Below, one piece after another: positions 9,906-17,561 of a stretch of 42,072 nucleotides of DNA. The first letter of the stretch is position 1. The number at the start of each line of letters is the position of its first letter. Location: positions 1 to 42,072 of the forward strand of contig JAHLFE010000208.1 in the NCBI GenBank assembly GCA_018884035.1. Reading direction: 5' to 3'. Under the pieces are notes generated by a model that saw only the letters and a program-made list of their open reading frames with translations, was not told the DNA's origin and did no database searches. The stretch comes from Candidatus Anaerobiospirillum pullicola. Its GTDB lineage: Bacteria; Pseudomonadota; Gammaproteobacteria; Enterobacterales; Succinivibrionaceae. The position numbers and the translations under genes are program-made.

Positions 9906-10717
9906 ATATAAGCTGCCATAGAAATACATGTCGGGGTGAGCAATCGTTACTCGAAAAGCAGCCGAGGTTAATTTTAAAGTGCCTATATTAAGCTGCTTAA
10001 GCCCATCCCAACTGGTGCACTGGCAACGGTATACTTGAATTTTGAGCTATTCATATCTTAACAGAATTCACTCTGACATAAAACCAAAATGGAGCATAGA
10101 GCACCGCTGTAATGCACCAGAATAGCCCATAAGGTGTAAGTAAAAGCTGATAAATAAGCGCTTTTACTGGGAGGAGTATGAGCTAGTTCACAAAGGAAAA
10201 ATTATCTGATTTGCAACTATAAAACAGTGCTCTACCGTGCTTTGTATACAAAAATCGCAGAGGCACTGAGGACTGTCTGTGCGCTTAATGTTAATAAGAT
10301 ACAGCAATATAGTGCATAAGTTAGCACTGCTTAGGCCGTAGCAGGGCAAGTACAGGCATAGGTGCAGGTTAATAAAAGAGAATATTGCGTAGTTGTGGGA
10401 TGTTTTGGGGCCAAGGCGTTTTGGCGTGAGAGTAAAAAGTGAGCGCGTCAGCGGCGAGGGTAAGGATCAGCTTCGACAGAGACGGGCCGTGGTGAAGGGG
10501 CGGAAGACGGTAGGGAAAGGGTGGGATACTTCAAGCAAAGTGGCGTAGCATGGGCAGTACGCCAGTAGTCGTGGCATGGCGTGACGTAGCGTGACGCGCA
10601 GCACCATCATGTGCGCTGCAATGCGCTGCAAAGCAGCTGTGCGCGCAGGAAAAACAAAGCCCACAGTGACAGCAGTTGCTCTCACCATGGGCTAAGGCTC
10701 AAAGCGTAGCTGCTGCT

Positions 10718-10738
10718 AAAAACGCCGCTCACAGCGGG
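10718..10738 (-). terminator. Terminator after the Gfo/Idh/MocA gene
   Basis: On the minus strand CCGCT-GTG-AGCGG is followed by CG and five T residues, about 35 bases past the stop codon. Confidence 0.6.
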
Positions 10739-10771
10739 AAAAGAGAGCACGCCGACAGCAAGCAGTTAGTG

Positions 10772-11746
10772 TTACTCAAATGGGAAACGGATACCCCATT
10801 GCTCACGCAGCTTGTCCATGACCTGCATCACCTCTAAGGTCTTTTGGTGAGGCATCTCGGGACACTCGATCTTGCCTTGCTTTAAGGCATGCAGGCAGGC
10901 GAGCACTTGATACTCATAGCCTGTCACCTGCATTGGTAAAGGCAGCTCCTCGATCTTTTGGTGGTTTACATCAAAGATCTCTACCTTTTCAGGGTTGTTG
11001 ATATTGGTGACGACAATGTAGCCCTTTTCACCGTAGATGATACCGTTGCGGTCGCTTGGGCCAAAGGCTGTAGCGTGCAGCGAGGCCATCTTGCCATCTC
11101 TAAAGGTCAGGCAGATGTTATCTAAGAAGTCCACGCCCAGTGGGGACTTAATGCAGGAGCCAGTGACCTGATCAAGGTCGTGGCCAAAGAACATCATGGC
11201 GAAGTTAATTGGGTAGACGCCAAGGTCTAAAAGTGCACCACCAGCTAGGCGGGGCTGCGCAATACGCTCCTTGTGGGAGATTGGGTAGCCTAAGTTTGCC
11301 TGAATAGAGTGCACCACACCAATCTTGCCTTCCTTTAAGGCGTGGGCAATGATAGCGCGCGATGGCATATAGCGCGTCCAAATAGCCTCGGCCACTAAGG
11401 TGTTTTGCTTCTTGCTCAGCTCTAAGATTTCCGCTGCTTGCTTCGCATTAGCGGTAAAGGCTTTTTCGACCAGAATAGCCTTTTTGTGGTCTAAGCATAG
11501 CTTGGCGTGCTCATAGTGTTCAGAGTGTGGGGAGGCGATGTAAATGAGATCGACTTCAGGGTCGTTTACTAAGGCCTCATATGATCCATAGGCATGAGGG
11601 ACGTTGTATTTTTGTGCAAAGTCATCGGCACGCTCTTGGGCGCGCGAGGCCACAGCGTAGAGCTCAACCTCTGGGTGGTGTAAACCGTTTAAAGTGCGGG
11701 CCATGGTACCGGCAATAGAACCCGCAGCTAAGATACCTACTTTCAT
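10772..11746 (-). CDS. Gfo/Idh/MocA family NAD(P)-dependent oxidoreductase
   Basis: A 324-aa protein of the usual family length. The N-terminal Rossmann fold begins MKVGILAAGSIAG. The cofactor-domain motif VEKAF at 93-97 (normally EKP) carries the conserved Lys95, and GGALLDLGVYP at 169-179 is typical of the dihydrodiol dehydrogenase / glucose-fructose oxidoreductase branch. Such enzymes oxidise or reduce sugars, sugar acids or related alcohols; the substrate cannot be read from the sequence. AGGATTGTC precedes the ATG. It stands alone with its own terminator, next to an unrelated divergent small gene. Cytoplasmic. The family call is secure, the substrate unknown. Confidence 0.9.
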   Translation of the reverse strand: MKVGILAAGSIAGTMARTLNGLHHPEVELYAVASRAQERADDFAQKYNVPHAYGSYEALVNDPEVDLIYIASPHSEHYEHAKLCLDHKKAILVEKAFTANAKQAAEILELSKKQNTLVAEAIWTRYMPSRAIIAHALKEGKIGVVHSIQANLGYPISHKERIAQPRLAGGALLDLGVYPINFAMMFFGHDLDQVTGSCIKSPLGVDFLDNICLTFRDGKMASLHATAFGPSDRNGIIYGEKGYIVVTNINNPEKVEIFDVNHQKIEELPLPMQVTGYEYQVLACLHALKQGKIECPEMPHQKTLEVMQVMDKLREQWGIRFPFE

Positions 11747-12076
11747 GACAATCCTAAACGATCACAGTAAAAGTGCAAGATAGAGGCGCAGAAAAGGCGC
11801 ACTGAGAAGACATGCGGGCAGGCGCATAAGGTGCGCTATGCAGTTCTGGCGCTTGGTGTGGTAAACAATGTACAAGAGTATAGGGGCGCTGACAAGCAGT
11901 AAGCAGCTATCTTGTGCCCGTGTACGCAAAAAAGCCGACCTATGCGACCTGTACAGTCGCTTACCGCCCACAAGCAAAAAGCACCCAAATCGTTGCCCCA
12001 CATCGAGGAGAGCCAAAAATAAGGATCAGTTCATGCTTTGTGTATTAATATGCCCTAATTGTAAGGAGGTTTTCTG
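11747..12076. other. Divergent intergenic region
   Basis: About 330 bases between the oxidoreductase (minus) and the small acidic gene (plus). It should hold both promoters, but I could not assign convincing -35/-10 pairs. No gene is seen. Confidence 0.5.
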
Positions 12077-12392
12077 ATGACACCTGAGGCTTTGAAAGCA
12101 GCCCAAAAGATGGTTGCGGATTCATGTGACGACGGTGATGTCAGTAGTCCCAAAATGGGAAGGGCAGCTCGATGGCTATGACGTTTTTTCTATTGGCTAT
12201 GCCGACTCCGAAGGCAATGAGTTAGAGCTGTACCTCGGTTACCCATCTTACGCTTTAGTCGATCCTAAGCATCCTGACCAGTTCTTGTACAAGTGCGATG
12301 ATGATCTGTCGATCACTGATCGTCTGATTCAAGCAGAGGAAGAAGCTAAGCGCAAAGCAAAGCGCCAAGCTAAGAGCTCTGCTAAGAGCTAA
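12077..12392 (+). pseudogene. Small acidic hypothetical gene interrupted by a +1 frameshift
   Basis: A near-perfect ribosome binding site (AAGGAGG, seven bases before the ATG at 12077) starts a frame reading MTPEALKAAQKMVADSCDDG and on to SSPK, which then shifts to MGRAARWL and stops at 12181. Dropping one A from the AAAA run at 12152-12155 joins SSPK to WEGQLDGYDVFSIGYADSEG and about 60 further residues ending in a basic tail (AKRKAKRQAKSSAKS), giving about 104 residues. The continuing frame has only a poor TTG start of its own. I infer one gene with a one-base insertion: a true frameshift, a sequencing error in the homopolymer, or less likely programmed frameshifting. A clean terminator follows. 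The family is unknown to me. Confidence 0.65.
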
Positions 12393-12401
12393 CTAAGATC
12401 C

Positions 12402-12425
12402 AGCCCCCGCTTTTGGGGGCTTTTT
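12402..12425 (+). terminator. Intrinsic terminator
   Basis: AGCCCCC-GCTTTT-GGGGGCT followed by TTTT, ten bases after the stop of the small acidic gene. A textbook hairpin. Confidence 0.9.
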
Positions 12426-12640
12426 CGTCTCTACGCTTAAGAGGTTCAGCTACGTGGAAGACAAGAGAGCCTGCTGTAATGCGCCGACGCCAGCAATTAG
12501 GGGGCACCCGCATGGGCGTACTTAAGAGCACCACGTAAAAGAGCTCAGCACTGGTAGATTGCCAATCCTCTAAGAGAAAAACGGCGTCGCTGTCAGCTTC
12601 TGTTAGGCTTCAGACGCATAGCAGGGGCTAGGGGAGTTAA

Positions 12641-12752
12641 GGATCTGTAAAACAATAAAGTTTACAGAGTGCTGTCAGCACCCAAGCAGCCTACCAACAA
12701 CGTTGGTGATTATGGCCAAGCCGTTTTGTAAACCTTATTTCGTTACAGATCC
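12641..12752. repeat. 112-bp element with 26-bp terminal inverted repeats
   Basis: The ends read GGATCTGTAA and TTACAGATCC. Extended inwards, 22 of 26 positions of the arms are complementary (left arm continues to GTTTACA, right arm starts TGTAAAC). Both sides are flanked by TTA/TAA-like bases. It looks like a small non-autonomous transposon or a large transcription-stop palindrome just past the stop of the 300-aa gene. The core octamer GGATCTGT recurs at 16846-16853. Confidence 0.6.
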
Positions 12753-12766
12753 TAACAGCCCTGCGC

Positions 12767-13669
12767 TTAGATCTGTGGCACGTCATCATTGAGCTGCTCC
12801 TGCTCTAAAGCCTCACGCAGAGGCTCAGCATCAGCACGCTCGGTTGCCACTTGTGCCGCAGCCGCACGCTCCACATCTTGGAGATCGTGAGCGGCCATGG
12901 TCTCGGCCACATTGCTCTCATCTAAAGACTCAGGGGCGGTTGAGCTGACACTCTCATCCGTCACGGTGGTAATGTTAACGCGAGGGGTAGCCACTAAGGT
13001 CAGCTCATCAATGGGGCCCGAGGTAAAGGTGGTGGTGTACTCAAAGTAATTAGAGCGCACCGTCGCGGCCTCAAAGTACTTATCGTCAGGGTTGGCATCC
13101 AGCATTGGCTCTAAGCCAATTTGCCGTAAGACCTCATCAGCAAAGTCAGGTTGAGCATTGTGGTTGACCATACGCTCGCAAGCAAGCACAAAGGTTTGGA
13201 AAGCCTTTAAGCTCTCAGGAGGAAAGGCGTCAGGGTAGCGTGTCTGGATTTGTACCGAGTTAAGTTCCTTGGAGTTTGGCTTGGCGTAGCCTTTGATCTC
13301 AATAGCGGTCGATAACACCGCCACAAAGCCCTCAGTAGTGTCATTAGCATTAGCCAGTGGTAAAGAGGTGTCGGCTTGGTCAAGCAGCTGATTAAAGGTG
13401 TCACGAAAAGCTTGCGGATCGCGCAGTGGGTTTTGCACTTGAGCCACGATATGCGCATCTTCAAGCTGGGACTCTTCGTACCACGAATAGCCTGCGCTAA
13501 TAAAGTAATAGGCAGCAACGGCCAGAGCGATTAAGCGCAGATTACGGCGCACGCGCTCGTGCTTTTCTTTCTTCTCTTCCTCGATTTGCTCAGGCGTCTT
13601 AGCAGCAGGGGCTTTACGTAAATCGACAACCTTACCATCAGGTGGAACGGGCTTAAAGTCCATAGACAT
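12767..13669 (-). CDS. Single-pass membrane protein of unknown function
   Basis: A 300-aa protein I do not recognise. Layout: a short charged cytoplasmic N-terminus with a basic EEEKKEKHERVRRNLR stretch, one transmembrane helix at about residues 44-62 (LRLIALAVAAYYFISAGY), a soluble domain at about 70-225 with no Cys pair or known catalytic motif, and an acidic, Ala/Glu-rich C-terminal tail probably disordered. The positive charge before the helix and the large following domain suggest N-in topology with the domain in the periplasm. The start has no good SD, and an ATG two codons later is equally possible. It lies 218 bases downstream of glgX on the same strand, so co-transcription is possible. 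No functional hint beyond this. Confidence 0.75.
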   Translation of the reverse strand: MSMDFKPVPPDGKVVDLRKAPAAKTPEQIEEEKKEKHERVRRNLRLIALAVAAYYFISAGYSWYEESQLEDAHIVAQVQNPLRDPQAFRDTFNQLLDQADTSLPLANANDTTEGFVAVLSTAIEIKGYAKPNSKELNSVQIQTRYPDAFPPESLKAFQTFVLACERMVNHNAQPDFADEVLRQIGLEPMLDANPDDKYFEAATVRSNYFEYTTTFTSGPIDELTLVATPRVNITTVTDESVSSTAPESLDESNVAETMAAHDLQDVERAAAAQVATERADAEPLREALEQEQLNDDVPQI

Positions 13670-13887
13670 GTATGACGCGTGGCCTTTACAGGGCAGTGGC
13701 GTCTTCTCCTTTGTTGAGAGTGTGGGGAGTATGCCTGCTTGGGCGGCATCTCTGATTGCAATGCGGGGGAGTGAAAGTGAAAGTGGTAGTGGAAGGTAGC
13801 GGCCTTAGCTGGTGGTAAGCAGCGCTAAAGCTGAGCTTAGCTGACAGATTAAGCTTAAGCTTGGGCCTTAACGCTTCTTACTTGCCT

Positions 13888-16050
13888 TTAGAAGGCTGGG
13901 CTGATCAGAATCACCAGCGAGCGGGCAGCTACCTTAAGCTGCGTACCAGCACTGTAACGTGGCATCGCAAAGATATTGACCACGTCATCAGGGTAGCGAT
14001 CGGAGGTGTTCACCAAGAGGTACCAGTGACGCTTAGCATTGCGTGGCAGTGGTGGCAGCTCGATCTCTAAGTCCTCCCAATAGGCATTGACGAAGACGTA
14101 GGCGTAAATCGAGTAGGTGCCCCAGTAGGCCATTAAGCCAATGGAGTGTGAGTAATCCGACCAGTCTGGCTGGAATGGCTTCACGCCATGCCACTGAATA
14201 CGGGTGTTGCGTAACACCTTATCCAGCATGCTGTAGTCACGGTGGCGGTGGTTAGTAGACGAGCGCACGCGGATAGTACGACGACGAATCATCTGCCGCG
14301 TAAAGAACAGCATCTCCTGTTGCTCTGGAGTGAAGTTCCAGTTCATGTAGGAGAGCTCATTGTCTTGGCAGTAGGCGTTGTTGTTGCCCTTTTGGGTGCG
14401 TAAGATCTCATCACCCATGAGCAGCATTGGCGTACCCATCGACAACACCGTGAGGGCGATCATGTTCTTACACTGCCGCAGACGCAGGTTGTTGAGCTTC
14501 TCGTCATCGCTCTCACCCTCGTAGCCATAGTTGGCCGAGTAGTTGTTGTCGTTACCGTCGCGGCCCATCTCGCCATTGTCAAAGTTGTGCTTGTAGGCGT
14601 AGGTCACGAGGTCGTGCAGCGTAAAGCCGTCGTGGCAGGTAATGAAGTTGATGCTCTTTTGCGGATCGATTTCGCGCTCGTTGTAGATGTCAGGAGAGCC
14701 GATCAGGCGCAGAACAAACTTCTTAATGGCGCCATTGTCGCCACGCATAAAGGAGCGCACATCATCGCGGAATTGACCATTCCACTCACGCCACTTGGAA
14801 CCGGCGATATTGCCCAATTGATAGAGGCCACCGGCATCCCATGGCTCGGCAATGATCTTGGCATCGGCAAGGCGCACATTGTTGTCGATATCAAGCAGTG
14901 CAGGAGCGTTTGGCAGCGGGGTGCCATTGGCATCACGCGCCAGAATCGAGGCTAAATCAAAGCGGAAGCCGTCGACGTGCATCTCTTCTTTCCAGAAGAT
15001 CAGCGACTCTAAAATCATGGCACGCACTACAGCATTGTTGGCGTTTAAAGTGTTGCCGCAGCCAGAGTAATTGTAGTAATCACCCTGCTCGTTCATGATG
15101 TAGTAGCTGCGCTTGTCGTAGCCTTTGTAGCAGTAGCAAGGGCCATTGGCATCACCTTCAGAGGTGTGGTTGTAGACCACATCCAAGATGACCTCAATGC
15201 CATTGCGGTGCAGGGCTTTGACCATGTCACGGAATTCATCTAACGGGCCCATCATGGACTTGTCAGAGGAGTAAGCCTCGTGCACGGCAAAGAACGACAT
15301 GGGGCTGTAGCCCCAGTAGTTTTCCTTGCCAGGTAAGGCGTCGTACTTATCGTACTGGTAGATAGGCAGGAGCTCGACGGCGGTAATGCCTAAATCGACG
15401 AGGTAAGGGATTTTCTCGATCAGACCGCGATAGGTGCCACGCAGCTCTTCGGCCACACCCGAGCTAGGGTCTGCCGTAAAGCCCTTGACGTGCATCTCGT
15501 AGATGACGGTTTTGTTTAAAGGGTGGCGTGGGGAGCACTCAATACCCCAATCGTAGGTCGAGGTGTCGACCACCATGGAGCGGGCGGCAGTACGCAGGTT
15601 TTCAGCCTCGTCGTTGCCCTGCATGCGCTTATAGTCCTTAGGGAAGAGCACGCGTTTGCCATAAGGGTCAATCAGCACCTTGCCAATTTCGACGTGACTG
15701 GTGCGGGACTTGTAATTGCGAATCGCCTCGCGCACGCGCCAAGCGTAGACTTGACCAGCTTTTAAGCCTGGTACAAAGACGTGCCAGTAGTAGACAGAGC
15801 GGTAGAGCGCTGAAGAGAGGGTAATCACGCTTGGATTAGGGTCATCCACATCCTTAAAGAGGAGTAATTCGATGACCGAAGCGGCTGGGCAGTATACGGC
15901 GAAATTAACGCCGCCTTCTTCAATCGTGGCTCCCAATTTGCGGCAGTGGCCTTGGGAGATTACATACTGCTTGTCCAAACTAATTTCTCCATCAGCTCTC
16001 CCCACTAGAGCGATCCTAAGAACTAAGCCACCTTGCCCGTCAGTGCTCAT
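13888..16050 (-). CDS. glgX: Glycogen debranching enzyme GlgX (GH13 isoamylase type)
   Basis: Hydrolyses alpha-1,6 branch points of phosphorylase-trimmed glycogen in the cytoplasm. The 720-aa frame has an N-terminal CBM48-like beta-sandwich (about residues 35-130, with LGATIEEGGVNFAVYCPAA) and a GH13 barrel: YEMHVKGFT (184-192), DVVYNH (290-295), GFRFDLASIL with nucleophile Asp365, IIAEPWD with acid/base Glu402, and FITCHDGFTLHD with Asp474 as transition-state stabiliser. All catalytic residues are present. The ATG at 16050 has no SD. In-frame GTG at about 16005 (AGGA upstream) or TTG at 15978 (GGAG seven bases upstream) may be the real start, losing 15-24 residues that carry no domain. No other glycogen gene is adjacent. 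Family certain, start uncertain. Confidence 0.95.
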   Translation of the reverse strand: MSTDGQGGLVLRIALVGRADGEISLDKQYVISQGHCRKLGATIEEGGVNFAVYCPAASVIELLLFKDVDDPNPSVITLSSALYRSVYYWHVFVPGLKAGQVYAWRVREAIRNYKSRTSHVEIGKVLIDPYGKRVLFPKDYKRMQGNDEAENLRTAARSMVVDTSTYDWGIECSPRHPLNKTVIYEMHVKGFTADPSSGVAEELRGTYRGLIEKIPYLVDLGITAVELLPIYQYDKYDALPGKENYWGYSPMSFFAVHEAYSSDKSMMGPLDEFRDMVKALHRNGIEVILDVVYNHTSEGDANGPCYCYKGYDKRSYYIMNEQGDYYNYSGCGNTLNANNAVVRAMILESLIFWKEEMHVDGFRFDLASILARDANGTPLPNAPALLDIDNNVRLADAKIIAEPWDAGGLYQLGNIAGSKWREWNGQFRDDVRSFMRGDNGAIKKFVLRLIGSPDIYNEREIDPQKSINFITCHDGFTLHDLVTYAYKHNFDNGEMGRDGNDNNYSANYGYEGESDDEKLNNLRLRQCKNMIALTVLSMGTPMLLMGDEILRTQKGNNNAYCQDNELSYMNWNFTPEQQEMLFFTRQMIRRRTIRVRSSTNHRHRDYSMLDKVLRNTRIQWHGVKPFQPDWSDYSHSIGLMAYWGTYSIYAYVFVNAYWEDLEIELPPLPRNAKRHWYLLVNTSDRYPDDVVNIFAMPRYSAGTQLKVAARSLVILISPAF

Positions 16051-16837
16051 TGCTTATTTGCAAGTAAGTGCACTTACATGGCCTACCACGAGGTGCATAC
16101 GTCAAAGCAAATGCGCAAATGCTGCTAAGAGTGTGCTTGTACGTATGCATGGCCGCATGGCGGTTGTGGTCTTACTGCTTTTTAAGCAGCAGGTGGACGT
16201 AAAGGCGTCAGTTTTGTGGGGTAATGTCTGTGTATAGGCTGACCTCGGAGCTTGAGTAGGCGTTTTGACGAGATGTCAGAACATCTTGATAGAGCGTCAA
16301 AAGGCGGTACCAAAACCATAGAGGTAAATCCTACCAGCAAGGGCAGCGTAAAAAGAGCACATGCAACAGCTACGGCCGCAGGCAGCACATACAGCCTGCA
16401 AGCAACACGGTTAGACCTACAGGTTAGGCGCTGCAGATAGCTTGAGTTGTTGCGTGCCAGCATGGGCAGCAGAAGCTCCTTTTACGACAACAGGCCTCTA
16501 AAATTGAACAGACACTGCGTTGTTGTGTTCCCTTAAGCAGGCCATAGAGGATGCTGGTGTTACTTCAAGTACAGGCGCTATGAGCATGGGGGCGTATGCG
16601 GGAGCGCGCTTAAGCATGCTGGAGCATCGGTAGAAGCATCGCTCGCGGCGTGCGTACTGTAAGTACGGGGACAGGCACTACTGCTGTTGTAACGCTGTTT
16701 TTGCTGTTGCTGTTTTTCTGCTTGCAGTTTTAGTGTAGCCCCAAAAGAGGGCGTGACGCCTGAGCTCGGCACTGCAAGTTAATACAGAAAAAGAAACCGT
16801 AAAGGTTTACGTTGGCAGCCACACAGTTAACCTTTAA

Positions 16838-16861
16838 TTTTCTTAGGATCTGTTAAGAAAA
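16838..16861. repeat. Hairpin around GGATCTGT
   Basis: Perfect 8-bp arms TTTTCTTA/TAAGAAAA enclose the octamer GGATCTGT, which is also the tip of the inverted-repeat element at 12641-12752. It may be a relic end of the same element family, or chance. Confidence 0.4.
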
Positions 16862-17259
16862 GCAAGTGTGCTGAAGGCAGAAATGGCATTCTTTGGCCAA
16901 GAATTAAGGAAGAACAGGGAAGAACATGATTGTGCCACGATCTGGGGCAAAGTGGCTTGATACGGCTGTGCTGGGACACAGACTGACGCGGCAGTGGGTG
17001 GTTTGTTATGGGCCATGGTGGGACTAAGAGGAGGCAAGAGTAGGGAGGCGCTATGGTGGGGCAGTGTCCAGAGTGAGGACTCTAAGGAAGAACTCAATGG
17101 CGTTGAAGAGAGGCGGCGTAGGGGATATTTAGTGCTTTGCGGTGAACGCACCATAATGACAGCAGCGTTGCATCTTTGGGCTGCAGCGCTGCAGGGTGGA
17201 AAAATTGAGCTACACTAAACTTAAGCACTGACCAGAGCAGGCAGGCAGGCATTGTGAGA

Positions 17260-17302
17260 ACAGGTACAGAGGCGAGGCTTTAGCGCCTCGGCGTCTACCT
17301 GT
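17260..17302 (+). promoter_or_regulatory. Hairpin in the nadE upstream region
   Basis: A two-tier stem: outer ACAGGTA/TACCTGT and inner GAGGCG/CGCCTC, separated by a small asymmetric internal loop. It lies about 260 bases before the nadE start. It could be part of a leader RNA, but I cannot match it to a known riboswitch class, and no terminator or SD-sequestering alternative is evident. Confidence 0.3.
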
Positions 17303-17561
17303 CATGACCTCAGGTTACACTGCGCGGCGGTTACCTAACTCCACTTCAGTCTACTCTAAGCTGTTGTTTAGAGCGAGGGCTTAGATGTGATCTCTGGCTA
17401 GAGGTTTTCTTTGGGGCGAGTAGGGTGGAAGCTTTGTCTTCATACTTTCGTTGGCGTCAAGGTTAACCCTAGTGGGATAACTCTCTGTAGTCAGCGTAAG
17501 AGTCACCCAGCCAGCATGCGCGTCAGTGAGCGTCGGGCAGCTTTTCAGGATTTCGGTTGTA

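Larger units (their letters stand above)
8463..10771. other. 2.3-kb gene-free region
   Basis: No reading frame here has both a ribosome binding site and protein-like sequence. Near 8541-8558 there is a small GCGCCT/AGGCGC hairpin in the leader of the 475-aa gene. A dense group of hairpins occupies about 9507-9905 (listed separately). A nine-base inverted repeat (AGTAAAAGC/GCTTTTACT, about 10139-10168) sits just before GGGAGGAG and a start-stop pair (ATG AGC TAG). The rest of the stretch shows nothing I can name. Confidence 0.6.
12393..12766. other. Intergenic region with terminator and inverted-repeat element
   Basis: Convergent gap holding the terminator at 12402-12425 and the inverted-repeat element at 12641-12752. 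No gene is seen. Confidence 0.6.
16051..17525. other. 1.5-kb divergent intergenic region
   Basis: Between glgX (minus) and nadE (plus). It holds an AT-rich hairpin (16838-16861) and a longer hairpin in the nadE leader (17260-17302). A short frame at 16252-16440 has no ribosome binding site or recognisable similarity and I do not call it. The rest shows nothing I can name. Confidence 0.6.

Noticed and set aside
10149..10164. 16-base string GATAAATAAGCGCTTT also found at 39652-39667
   Set aside because: One AT-rich 16-base match in 42 kb is near chance expectation, and flanking bases do not align.
16252..16440. 62-codon plus-strand frame upstream of nadE
   Set aside because: Starts at a TTG without SD and has no recognisable family; its internal ATG (MSEHLDRASKG...) also lacks an SD.
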